A stretch of 32,368 nt of DNA, taken from assembly GCA_910585355.1 (NCBI GenBank), contig CAJUDN010000006.1, positions 31,473 to 63,840 on the forward strand. The letters run 5' to 3'. The stretch comes from an uncultured Lachnospiraceae bacterium (GTDB lineage: Bacteria > Bacillota_A > Clostridia > Lachnospirales > Lachnospiraceae). How positions within the stretch are numbered: position 1 is the stretch's first letter; each line of letters starts with the position of its first letter. The notes under the pieces were generated by a model. It was given only the letters and a program-made list of their open reading frames with translations. It was not told the origin of the DNA and ran no database searches. Below are positions 8,033 to 14,180 of the stretch, in pieces. The position numbers and the translations under genes were made by a program.

Positions 8033-8061
8033 ATTATAGTACAAGTTTTATACGGATACAA
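8033..8061 (-). promoter_or_regulatory. Promoter of trpS (minus)
   Basis: Minus-strand TTGTAT (8061-8056), 17-nt spacer, perfect TATAAT (8038-8033). The -35 box lies inside the left arm of an inverted repeat shared with the luxS promoter. Confidence 0.7.
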
Positions 8062-8082
8062 GGAATAAATTATCTTGTATCC
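8054..8082. promoter_or_regulatory. Inverted repeat holding both -35 boxes of the trpS/luxS divergent promoters
   Basis: GGATACAAG (8054-8062) and CTTGTATCC (8074-8082) form perfect 9-bp arms around 11 AT-rich bases. Each arm contains TTGTAT reading outward, 17 nt from a TATAAT on its own side. Two RNA polymerases could not bind both sites together. The palindrome could also be an operator for a dimeric regulator; none is identified. Confidence 0.55.
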
Positions 8083-8103
8083 TGTAAATTTTGAGACTAT
8101 AAT
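8075..8103 (+). promoter_or_regulatory. Promoter of luxS (plus)
   Basis: TTGTAT (8075-8080), 17-nt spacer, perfect TATAAT (8098-8103). Transcription from here would give luxS an unusually long leader of about 195 nt. Confidence 0.65.
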
Positions 8104-8113
8104 AATATCAGCG

Positions 8114-8243
8114 GCAGTTCAGATAATCCCCAAACCGTTACCGCGTACAGCCCGTTTAACATCACTTCGCGACGGGCCGTGCGCCCGCCGCCGATACGTT
8201 TAGTACAGTCATCGCGGGGAATATGCAGATCTGCCTGAGCTGT
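8114..8243 (+). repeat. Structured, GC-rich element in the luxS leader (MITE-like or leader RNA)
   Basis: The ends are complementary: GCAGTTCAG (8114-8122) with CTGAGCTGT (8235-8243), and ATAATCCCC (8123-8131) with GGGGAATAT (8216-8224). A perfect hairpin word GCAGATCTGC (8225-8234) lies between the right-hand arms. Inside is a further stem GCCCGT/ACGGGC (8150-8155 with 8172-8177). The element is GC-rich against AT-rich flanks, suggesting an inserted palindromic element. A collapsed relative occurs at 11365-11399. No known riboswitch was recognised. Confidence 0.45.
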
Positions 8244-8304
8244 TACTGTCAGTACCATCCCCAAAAGATCCCATAAGAAAATTTAAGAAGGAAGGAAAAC
8301 ATCT

Positions 8305-8787
8305 ATGGAAAAAATCCCCAGTTTTACGATCAACCATTTAAAACTTCTGCCTGGCGTTTATGTATCCAGGCGCGACGTATCAGGAGATACACATGTAACC
8401 ACCTTCGATATCCGCATAACCCGTCCCAACCATGAGCCCGTCATGAACACAGCTGAAATCCACACCATCGAACATCTGGGGGCAACTTTTTTACGGAACC
8501 ATAAACTTTATAAAGATCTGGTTCTCTACTTCGGCCCCATGGGCTGCCGGACCGGCTTTTATCTGCTTCTTACCGGAGATTACGAGTCCGCTGATATTAT
8601 TCCGCTTTTGCAGGAAATGTTTTTGTTTATCCGCGACTATGAAGGAGAGATTCCTGGCGCCGCCGCAAAAGACTGCGGAAACTATCTGGACATGAACCTT
8701 CCGATGGCAAAATATCTGGCTAAAAAATTTTATGATGAGGTTCTGGAAAATATACAGGAAGAGCAGCTAATCTATCCTGTATCGTAA
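8305..8787 (+). CDS. luxS: S-ribosylhomocysteine lyase (LuxS)
   Basis: This 160-residue protein is the normal length for LuxS, which splits S-ribosylhomocysteine into homocysteine and DPD, the precursor of autoinducer-2, in the activated methyl cycle. The catalytic metal site is complete: H53 and H57 in EIHTIEHL (with E56) and C124 in AKDCGNYLDMNL. The catalytic Cys is C81 in FGPMGCRTGFYLLL. The start MEKIPSFTINHLKLLPGVYV is family-typical and has a strong AAGGAAGG ribosome binding site. It stands alone on the plus strand, divergent from trpS. No pfs gene is adjacent. Both methionine recycling and quorum signalling are possible roles; the sequence cannot separate them. Confidence 0.97.
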   Translation: MEKIPSFTINHLKLLPGVYVSRRDVSGDTHVTTFDIRITRPNHEPVMNTAEIHTIEHLGATFLRNHKLYKDLVLYFGPMGCRTGFYLLLTGDYESADIIPLLQEMFLFIRDYEGEIPGAAAKDCGNYLDMNLPMAKYLAKKFYDEVLENIQEEQLIYPVS

Positions 8788-8897
8788 TACAAGAGGGTAT
8801 GTCGCAAAACACCAGATTCCTGCCATATTTAGTCCCAATACTTCCAGATATTGGATACATATTGTAGAATTACTGATTTTCTCGACAGACCCTCCGC

Positions 8898-8941
8898 CTG
8901 CGGCGGGCCGCCGCAGTGCAAGCCTAAGCAGAGCGTTTTTT
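8898..8941 (+). terminator. Possible luxS terminator / GC-rich hairpin
   Basis: CTGCGGC (8898-8904) and GCCGCAG (8910-8916) form a perfect GC stem, and a six-T run follows at 8936-8941 after 19 bases. The gap is long for a canonical terminator. The first part (CTCCGCCTGCGGCGGGCCG) closely matches a hairpin at 11665, so it may be a dispersed repeat. The 8788-8897 stretch holds no gene. Confidence 0.4.
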
Positions 8942-8944
8942 ACC

Positions 8945-11317
8945 TCAGCTCTCTGACTTCCTGCCGCGGCAGCCGTTTTTTTCCAGCTCCAGCAGCTTTT
9001 TCTTGATATCCAGCCCCCCGGCATATCCGGTCAGAGTCCCGTCTGCACCCACGACTCTGTGGCATGGCACCACAATGGCAATGGGGTTCTTATTATTGGC
9101 CATCCCCACTGCCCGGGTGGCTTTCACATCCCCGATCTGCTCTGCAATCTCCTTATAGCTGCGAGTCTCTCCATAGGGAATAGTTAAAAGCGCATTCCAG
9201 ACCTTTTTTTGGAACTCTGTGCCCTCCATCTGAAAAGGCAGATCAAATTTTTTTCGGGCTCCATTCAGATATTCCAGGAGCTGTCCATAAGCCTTGTCTG
9301 ACAGTTCTGTCCGCATTTCTCTCATATCCGCGCCCTCCGGCGCCACACGGCCAAACCGGAGCCCTGTCACCGCTCCGCCAAGACAGCAGACCGTAATCTC
9401 GCCAATGGGGGTTTCATACGTAAAATACCCGCTTCCGTTCCGACTTGAAAAAACCATAATGCCTCTCGGCGGAATCTCCGCCTGCGTCTGATTTTCAAGA
9501 ACCGGCTCTTCCCCTTCTTTATATCTCCCTTTTTCAGGGCCCCTGGATGTATCATACGCCACATGCCAAAGCTGCCCCTTCGGCAGATGAGGAAGGCCGA
9601 ACACATGTGGTTCCCAATGCATATTATAGGCCACATAGAAAGTATCATCCGCCGACCCGTCCGCATTTTTCCCATAAGGCCCCCAATAAAGGATTCCAAA
9701 CTGGCGCCTGTAATTTTCAAACCCCGGTCTCCAGGCGTTTTCCCCATGATAGGAAATATCCGGCCGCCCGCAGGATTTATAATCCATGATTCTGGGCTCT
9801 CTGTCCATGTGGAATACCTTGTGTTTCTTCCGAAATGCTATCAGCTCTTTCACAAACTCATACAATTCATGGTTCTTCTCCAGCAGCTTCCAGTCCAGCC
9901 ATGTGGTTTTGTTGTCCTGACAATAGGCATTGTTATTTCCATTCTGGGAATTTCCGAATTCATCCCCAGCCAAAAGAAGCGGTGTTCCCTGGCTCAAAAA
10001 CAGGAGCAGAAATCCGTTGCAAAGCTGCCTCTTTCTCAGTCTGACAATCTTCTGCTTTCTGGTTGGGCCTTCCTCTCCGCAGTTCCAGGAACACTCAAAA
10101 TCATTTCCGTCCTGGTTATCCTCCCCATTCTCTTCATTATGCTTTCTGTCATAGGTCACCATGTCCATCATGGTCATGCCATTGGTATTAGCCATGTAAT
10201 TAATAACGCCAAAACCATCCGGATTCCTGCGGCTTCTGAAGGCCAGGCTGTTTATCATACCCTCATCGCCCTTCAGGAACTTTCGCATATCTATTTGAAA
10301 TTGGTCATTATACTCTGCCAGGTTTTTTTCTCTCACTGTCACCGGACCGTCACCCGGAGCCTGATACCTCATGATAGGCCTCCGTTCCATGGCTTCTCCC
10401 CAGGAACTGGCAAAGAGTTTTGTCCTTTTTAAAAACGGATCTTCAGCAATAGCTGTAAGCGGCGCAAAACCGGTAAGGCAAAAACCATCCACATGATACT
10501 CCTGTACCCAATAGCGCAGCACATCCAAAACCTGAACCATTGGTTCCTTACCAGTAAAATACATCTCCACAATGCACTCCATCTGTTCCCCATGAAGTTT
10601 TTTTACCAGCATTTTAAATTCCGTTTCCGGCCTTTTTCGTCCTGTGCCATAGGCCGCCTTTACCGCATAGAGAAAAGACGGCCCATAGCCCCAGTAGTTA
10701 AAACGTCCTGTGGGCCTTTGTCCCTGCCCCGTCATCTGATCTGAGGCTTCTGTCATCATAATCTCATTGAATTCTGTCACTGGCATAAGCTCCACAGTTG
10801 TAATTCCTAGTTCTTTTAAATACGGAATCTTCTCCATCACTCCCACGAAAGTTCCTTTGGCCTTCACCCTGGATGATAAATGCTTCGTGAACCCTCTGAC
10901 ATGGAGACGATATATTATTGTTTCCGCATATGGAATTTCCGGTCTTTTGTCACATTCCCAGTCAAAATCCCCGGTCACCAGACGGGCCTTCACTCTTTTC
11001 TCTGCTCTGGAAAAATCCCCCCATTTTTCCCATCCTTCGACTGCTCTGGCACAGGGGTCTGCAAGCCAGCTCCCATCCGCCTCGAATCCATACTCCATAT
11101 TTTTAAAAGCGTCCCCCTTAAGAGTCATGGACCATACATCCCCGATCCTGTCCTCTTTCTTAAAAGCGATTACCTCTTCGGCCTCTTCTGCCCCCTTTTT
11201 AAACAGCAGGAGTTTCACGTCCTCTCCTTCTGCTCTCACAAGAATTTTTATCTCATCTGCCATCGGCGTTACTCCCAGCGGATACAGGAGTTCATGTCTG
11301 CTCTTTTTTTGTGCCAT
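8945..11317 (-). CDS. Fusion: degenerate glycogen-debranching-like GH13 protein joined to O6-alkylguanine DNA methyltransferase (Ogt)
   Basis: This is one unbroken frame of 790 residues. Residues 1-115 look like a CBM48-type beta-sandwich. Residues 130-620 follow the GlgX/isoamylase layout (YRLHVRGFTKHLSS, GITTVELMPVTEFNE, NYWGYGPSFLYAVKAAYG, SQGTPLLLAGDEFGNSQNGN). All four GH13 catalytic regions are altered: T282 replaces the nucleophile Asp (GFCLT for GFRFD), S304 replaces the acid Glu (FASSWG for IAEPWD), HDG is TNG at 378-380, and region I DxxxNH is ExxxTG at 251-256. Residues 628-780 form a complete Ogt domain: FQKKVWNALLTIPYGETRSY, AVGMANNKNPIAIVVPCHRV with acceptor C752, then GYAGGLDIKKKLLELE. 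The N-terminal half may bind glucan without cleaving it; the C-terminal half should repair alkylated guanine. The seam lies near a six-T run (9453-9448), so a frame error must be excluded. RBS GGGGGAG. Confidence 0.85.
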   Translation of the reverse strand: MAQKKSRHELLYPLGVTPMADEIKILVRAEGEDVKLLLFKKGAEEAEEVIAFKKEDRIGDVWSMTLKGDAFKNMEYGFEADGSWLADPCARAVEGWEKWGDFSRAEKRVKARLVTGDFDWECDKRPEIPYAETIIYRLHVRGFTKHLSSRVKAKGTFVGVMEKIPYLKELGITTVELMPVTEFNEIMMTEASDQMTGQGQRPTGRFNYWGYGPSFLYAVKAAYGTGRKRPETEFKMLVKKLHGEQMECIVEMYFTGKEPMVQVLDVLRYWVQEYHVDGFCLTGFAPLTAIAEDPFLKRTKLFASSWGEAMERRPIMRYQAPGDGPVTVREKNLAEYNDQFQIDMRKFLKGDEGMINSLAFRSRRNPDGFGVINYMANTNGMTMMDMVTYDRKHNEENGEDNQDGNDFECSWNCGEEGPTRKQKIVRLRKRQLCNGFLLLFLSQGTPLLLAGDEFGNSQNGNNNAYCQDNKTTWLDWKLLEKNHELYEFVKELIAFRKKHKVFHMDREPRIMDYKSCGRPDISYHGENAWRPGFENYRRQFGILYWGPYGKNADGSADDTFYVAYNMHWEPHVFGLPHLPKGQLWHVAYDTSRGPEKGRYKEGEEPVLENQTQAEIPPRGIMVFSSRNGSGYFTYETPIGEITVCCLGGAVTGLRFGRVAPEGADMREMRTELSDKAYGQLLEYLNGARKKFDLPFQMEGTEFQKKVWNALLTIPYGETRSYKEIAEQIGDVKATRAVGMANNKNPIAIVVPCHRVVGADGTLTGYAGGLDIKKKLLELEKNGCRGRKSES

Positions 11318-11364
11318 CGTTTCTCCCCCGTTATCTGTCCCGAATATGCGGTCTCTGCCTTAAA

Positions 11365-11400
11365 ACGTAACAGTTCAGATACCCCCTGAACTGTTACCGT
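11365..11400. repeat. Palindromic repeat in the GH13-Ogt gene leader
   Basis: GTAACAGTTCAG (11367-11378) and CTGAACTGTTAC (11386-11397) are perfect 12-bp arms around ATACCCC, with ACG/CGT nearly extending the stem. The left arm and loop (CAGTTCAGATACCCC) match the left end of the luxS leader element (CAGTTCAGATAATCCCC). On the minus strand only a short TTTT follows, so it is a weak terminator at best. Confidence 0.6.
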
Positions 11401-11457
11401 AAAACTTCAGGCGCAGCAGATGCCGCTGATTTAGGCCTGCAATTTTCTTTTAACTCT

Positions 11458-11486
11458 ATTATAAAGTAAAGCGTTGTATTTTTCCA
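11458..11486 (-). promoter_or_regulatory. Possible promoter of the GH13-Ogt gene
   Basis: Minus-strand TGGAAA (11486-11481, 4 of 6 to TTGACA), 17-nt spacer, perfect TATAAT (11463-11458). It would give a leader of about 135 nt that includes the palindrome at 11365-11400. Confidence 0.4.
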
Positions 11487-11572
11487 TCCTTTTCGACAAC
11501 ATACTGCCGTAATTTATAACAGCACAGCTGCTTTTCATACGCATTTATACACGAAATTCTCTCCCATAAAAC

Positions 11573-11608
11573 AAAAAGGCCGGGAATCTGCTTTTCGATT
11601 CCTGGTCT
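11573..11608 (-). terminator. Second terminator-like hairpin behind the FliD-like gene
   Basis: Minus-strand 12-bp stem with two G-U pairs (11608-11597 with 11588-11577), 8-nt loop, then TTTTTG and TTTT. It lies about 200 nt past the FliD-like stop and could be a backup terminator or the 3' end of a small RNA. Confidence 0.55.
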
Positions 11609-11664
11609 CTTATGGCTGCCATTATATTATACTTCCTATAAAAACGAATCCTGCTTGCAGAATT

Positions 11665-11736
11665 CTCCGCCTGTGGCGGGCTGCGGCAGCGACATTTTCC
11701 TTTCCGCCGCAGCGCAGTCCCAGGCGGAGCCTTTTT
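11665..11736 (+). repeat. Large GC-rich hairpin with T-tract, related to 8891
   Basis: CTCCGCCTG (11665-11673) pairs with CAGGCGGAG (11721-11729), and inside GCTGCGGC (11680-11687) pairs with GCCGCAGC (11706-11713). CCTTTTT follows. It looks like a plus-strand terminator but no plus-strand gene precedes it. The left arm and following bases nearly repeat the hairpin after luxS. The rest of 11318-11766 shows no convincing gene. Confidence 0.5.
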
Positions 11737-11766
11737 CATGCAATAGGACACACTTTCCTATTGCAT

Positions 11767-11798
11767 AAAAAATAACGGATATCTGTAAAAGATATCCG
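11767..11798 (-). terminator. Terminator of the FliD-like gene
   Basis: Minus-strand CGGATATCT (11798-11790) pairs with AGATATCCG (11784-11776), then TTA and a six-T run (11772-11767), starting 12 nt after the stop codon. A second perfect hairpin, ATGCAATAGGA with TCCTATTGCAT (11738-11748 with 11756-11766), abuts it. Confidence 0.85.
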
Positions 11799-11810
11799 CT
11801 ATTCCATCAG

Positions 11811-13127
11811 CTATGCCAATGTGTTCAGCAGTAAACCTACCGCATAATAATTTCCTAAATTATAGGGACCGCTCTTGACAAAGTTATAAAAGCTCTGATA
11901 ACCGGAACGGTCATAACTCTGATTTTTGCTTACGGCTGTTTCTGACTTTGTCGATCCGCCTAAATCATTGCTTACAATCCGCTGTACAGAATCGGAAAGA
12001 GCCATATCTGTACGGGAAGCAACCTTTTCAGCAATACCAAACTGGCCGCCCAGAATTTCTTTTGTTCCATTGAAGTCTTTTTCCAGAGCTTCTTTCAGCT
12101 TATCTTCGTCAAGCTCCATTTTTCCATCTTTATTATAGGAAATTCCAATCGCGTTCAGAGTCTTCTCCGCGGCCATGCCTCTGCCGAAGGCCTGTGCATG
12201 GGCTGTTGCGCCAATTCCGCGGCTTGCGTTTCCTTCAAGCAGGGACTGGACAGAATTGTATCCATCCATTAAATCTTTTACTGCGGATACCACCTTATCC
12301 TCATCAATTCCCGTATAAATCGTGCTTTCTCCGGTTTTCTTCAGCTGTGCCTCTATTCGGCCATAATCCAGACTGATTTTGTTTGATGCGGACTGGTATG
12401 TGGTAGTAACTCCATTCTCAGTCACACTATATACTGCATCCTGTGCCTGAACAGCTGCATTTTCAATGCCTGCCGCAGCACCGGTCTCTCCGCTGATTGT
12501 AAATCCTCCTGCTTCTCCTTCTTTTCCTGAAGTGAGAACCAAAGATACTTTACCGTCAACATTGGCCACGGAAGCCCTTGCGCTCCTTCCGGCCTGTGCA
12601 TTGATTGATGCAGCAGCCTCCTGATACATCTGATGATAGGTTTTTGCCGTGCCGTTTTCGTTCATGCTTCCAACGGTAACGGATATGCGTTTTCCATCAG
12701 AAGCCAGAATATCGAAATTCATATCGTCTCCGGCTGCCACCTGCTCCGCTCCAAAATGAGCTGTACTGGTATTCTGCTGCTTCTGAGCCAGGGTCTGTAC
12801 ATCCAGACTGATGTCTGTGTCTCCCTTAAGCTTATATGTCGCAGAAACATCGACTACGTCGCTGTTGGTAGACGCCACCTCAAAATCATTGAATACATTT
12901 TTGCTGCTGTTTATCATCAGCTTAGAAGCCACGCTTTCCAGCGACGTAAGCTCTTTCTGATAATTGCTCAGAAAATTCTGCACGCTGCTGCTGTAAGTTG
13001 CAGAGGTTACCTGACTTACAGGCTCCACTGCCTGGTAACGCGACGACTGTCTCGCACTGGACAGCTGAAGCATATTCAAGGTGTTTTGATACTGGTAATA
13101 GCTGCCTGATATTCCATTTACTGTCAT
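11811..13127 (-). CDS. Divergent FliD-like flagellar protein (second copy)
   Basis: This 438-residue protein has a recognisable FliD C-terminal region at about 235-385: NKISLDYGRIEAQLKKTGES, VVSAVKDLMDGYNSVQSLLE, then NAIGISYNKDGKMELDEDKL with KEALEKDFNGTKEILGG. The N-terminus (MTVNGISGSYYQYQNTLNML) lacks the usual GL(A/S)SGLD opening of the cap protein, and the C-terminal tail ending YYAVGLLLNTLA differs from the coiled-coil end of FliD. It may be a cap variant, a chaperone-exported hook-associated or adhesin-like protein, or a decaying paralogue. It has a strong AGGAGG ribosome binding site, its own terminator, and lies 213 bp past the fliT-like gene, behind two hairpins. No SigD promoter was found directly upstream. 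Confidence 0.75.
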   Translation of the reverse strand: MTVNGISGSYYQYQNTLNMLQLSSARQSSRYQAVEPVSQVTSATYSSSVQNFLSNYQKELTSLESVASKLMINSSKNVFNDFEVASTNSDVVDVSATYKLKGDTDISLDVQTLAQKQQNTSTAHFGAEQVAAGDDMNFDILASDGKRISVTVGSMNENGTAKTYHQMYQEAAASINAQAGRSARASVANVDGKVSLVLTSGKEGEAGGFTISGETGAAAGIENAAVQAQDAVYSVTENGVTTTYQSASNKISLDYGRIEAQLKKTGESTIYTGIDEDKVVSAVKDLMDGYNSVQSLLEGNASRGIGATAHAQAFGRGMAAEKTLNAIGISYNKDGKMELDEDKLKEALEKDFNGTKEILGGQFGIAEKVASRTDMALSDSVQRIVSNDLGGSTKSETAVSKNQSYDRSGYQSFYNFVKSGPYNLGNYYAVGLLLNTLA

Positions 13128-13152
13128 ATATCTTCCTCCTTTCCTAAATATT

Positions 13153-13179
13153 TATAAAGCCCTTAAATGGCGCTTTATA
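13153..13179 (-). promoter_or_regulatory. Inverted repeat just upstream of the FliD-like gene
   Basis: TATAAAGC (13153-13160) and GCTTTATA (13172-13179) flank 11 bases, immediately before the GGA-rich ribosome binding region (AGGAAAGGAGGAAG). It could be a leader hairpin affecting translation or a protein-binding site. Confidence 0.35.
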
Positions 13180-13210
13180 CATTACAATTATTTGCTTTGA
13201 AGGTTCAGTA

Positions 13211-13285
13211 CTCCGGCGCGAAACTGCACGAAAATGGGTCACGAAACAACATCTTCCGTTCCCATTTTCTGTGCATCTTCCGGAG
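13211..13285 (-). repeat. Nested long hairpin upstream of the FliD-like gene
   Basis: CTCCGG (13211-13216) pairs with CCGGAG (13280-13285); inside, GCACGAAAATGGG (13226-13238) pairs with CCCATTTTC and GTGC (13261-13269 and 13271-13274), with one bulge. The loop is 22 nt. There is no T-tract, so it reads as a structural or repeat element, not a terminator. Confidence 0.5.
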
Positions 13286-13295
13286 GCTTAAAGTA

Positions 13296-13342
13296 AACCC
13301 TCTTTCATTCAAGGCGGCGCCGGGAAAGCGGCATGAAGGGTT
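13296..13342 (-). terminator. Possible weak terminator after the fliT-like gene
   Basis: Minus-strand AACCCT (13342-13337) with AGGGTT (13301-13296), reinforced by inner ATTCA/GAAT-like and GCCG/CGGC pairing, starts at the stop codon. Only scattered Ts follow (TTTACTTT). Confidence 0.35.
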
Positions 13343-13736
13343 ACTTATAAAACGACTTTGCGCCGGCCGCTCTCTTATTCAGCTGTCTGTCCGTATCCTG
13401 TATCTCCTTAATGAGAATCGCTGTCTTTTTTCTGAGATGAAGAATCTTCGTTTCTTCCTGACTTACGCCTTCCTCCATCAGAAGGAACTCTTTGGACATA
13501 AGTCTGTGAATCTCCTCATTTTCTTTTTGTCCGCCTTCGGCCATCTTCCAGATCATCTCCAGACAGGCTTCCGTATTATCCATCTCATCCGCACGCATCT
13601 GGAGAATCAAGTCAGCCGATACGGCATCCTCCCGTGATACGGCATCCTGTAAATCATCTGTAAATCGCTTCAATTCTCTCAGGGAGTTATATCGTCTCTG
13701 CAGCAGAATCAGCACCTGTTCCAAATCCAGTTCCAT
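13341..13736 (-). CDS. Small helical protein, probable FliT-like flagellar export chaperone
   Basis: This 131-residue protein is predicted all-helical with heptad-like spacing (VLILLQRRYNSLRELKRFTD, then EFLLMEEGVSQEETKILHLR) and no signal peptide. It lies 6 bp after fliS and third after fliD, the position where fliT commonly sits in Firmicutes; FliT-type proteins hold FliD before export. Sequence similarity in this family is low, so the assignment rests on position, size and helical character. FlgN-like is an alternative, although a better flgN candidate is in the flgM operon. The basic tail (KRAAGAKSFYK) is notable. The ribosome binding site is weak (GGGGAT), consistent with translational coupling to fliS. 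Confidence 0.55.
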   Translation of the reverse strand: MELDLEQVLILLQRRYNSLRELKRFTDDLQDAVSREDAVSADLILQMRADEMDNTEACLEMIWKMAEGGQKENEEIHRLMSKEFLLMEEGVSQEETKILHLRKKTAILIKEIQDTDRQLNKRAAGAKSFYK

Positions 13737-13742
13737 ATCTGC

Positions 13743-14147
13743 TTATCCCCGTCCCTCGCTCCTGCTTAACATATGCTCCTCGTTTACTTTCCGGGCGGCC
13801 TGCTGGAATGCCTCCCTCAGCTCAGCGAGTATATGACTGATTCTTGCAATTTCCTCTTTTTCCCGTTCCCGGCCTGCCTTTATTTTACTGAGATCCAGTA
13901 TTAAATAATCATAAATCCGCCGAAGATCATAACTGATGGGCTGCCTCATATCCAAAATATCAATCAAGTACCGGACAATTTTGGAAGTGCGTCTCAGACA
14001 ATCGTCAAACAACGCGTACTTCTTGTCTTCCAAAGCCAGCTCGGCTTTTCGCAAACGTCCAATCGCCTCTTCATATAATAAATCAAGCAATTCTGAGCTG
14101 CTCATGGAATAGATGCTGTCTTCTTTATATTTTTGATAGATATTCAA
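13743..14147 (-). CDS. fliS: FliS, flagellin export chaperone
   Basis: This 134-residue helical protein has the FliS signature: MNIYQKYKEDSIYSMSSSEL with LDLLYEEAIGRLRKAELALE, then ALFDDCLRRTSKIVRYLIDI and YDLRRIYDYLILDLSKIKAG. FliS binds the disordered C-terminus of newly made flagellin in the cytosol, stops it polymerising and delivers it to FlhA. It starts with TTG at 14147: AAGGAG lies 6 nt upstream, and the next in-frame ATG would remove the conserved N-terminal helix. It is 33 bp after fliD in the fliD-fliS-fliT order seen across Firmicutes, presumably under the SigD promoter before fliD. Confidence 0.92.
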   Translation of the reverse strand: MNIYQKYKEDSIYSMSSSELLDLLYEEAIGRLRKAELALEDKKYALFDDCLRRTSKIVRYLIDILDMRQPISYDLRRIYDYLILDLSKIKAGREREKEEIARISHILAELREAFQQAARKVNEEHMLSRSEGRG

Positions 14148-14180
14148 TTAATTCTCCTTCTGCCAAAAACCAATTCTACA

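Noticed and set aside
7932..8033. T-box leader for trpS
   Set aside because: Only about 95 nt lie between promoter and start, with no T-box sequence, specifier stem or antiterminator.
9563..10432. Plus-strand 289-codon ORF
   Set aside because: Antisense shadow of the GH13-Ogt gene; no ribosome binding site and no recognisable domain.
11738..11766. Perfect 11-bp hairpin as a terminator
   Set aside because: It is followed by As in the plus direction and GAAAAAG on the minus, so it lacks a T-tract; the adjacent 11767-11798 hairpin is the better terminator.
12633..13109. Plus-strand ORFs opposite the FliD-like gene
   Set aside because: Composition and lack of start signals fit shadows of the minus-strand gene.
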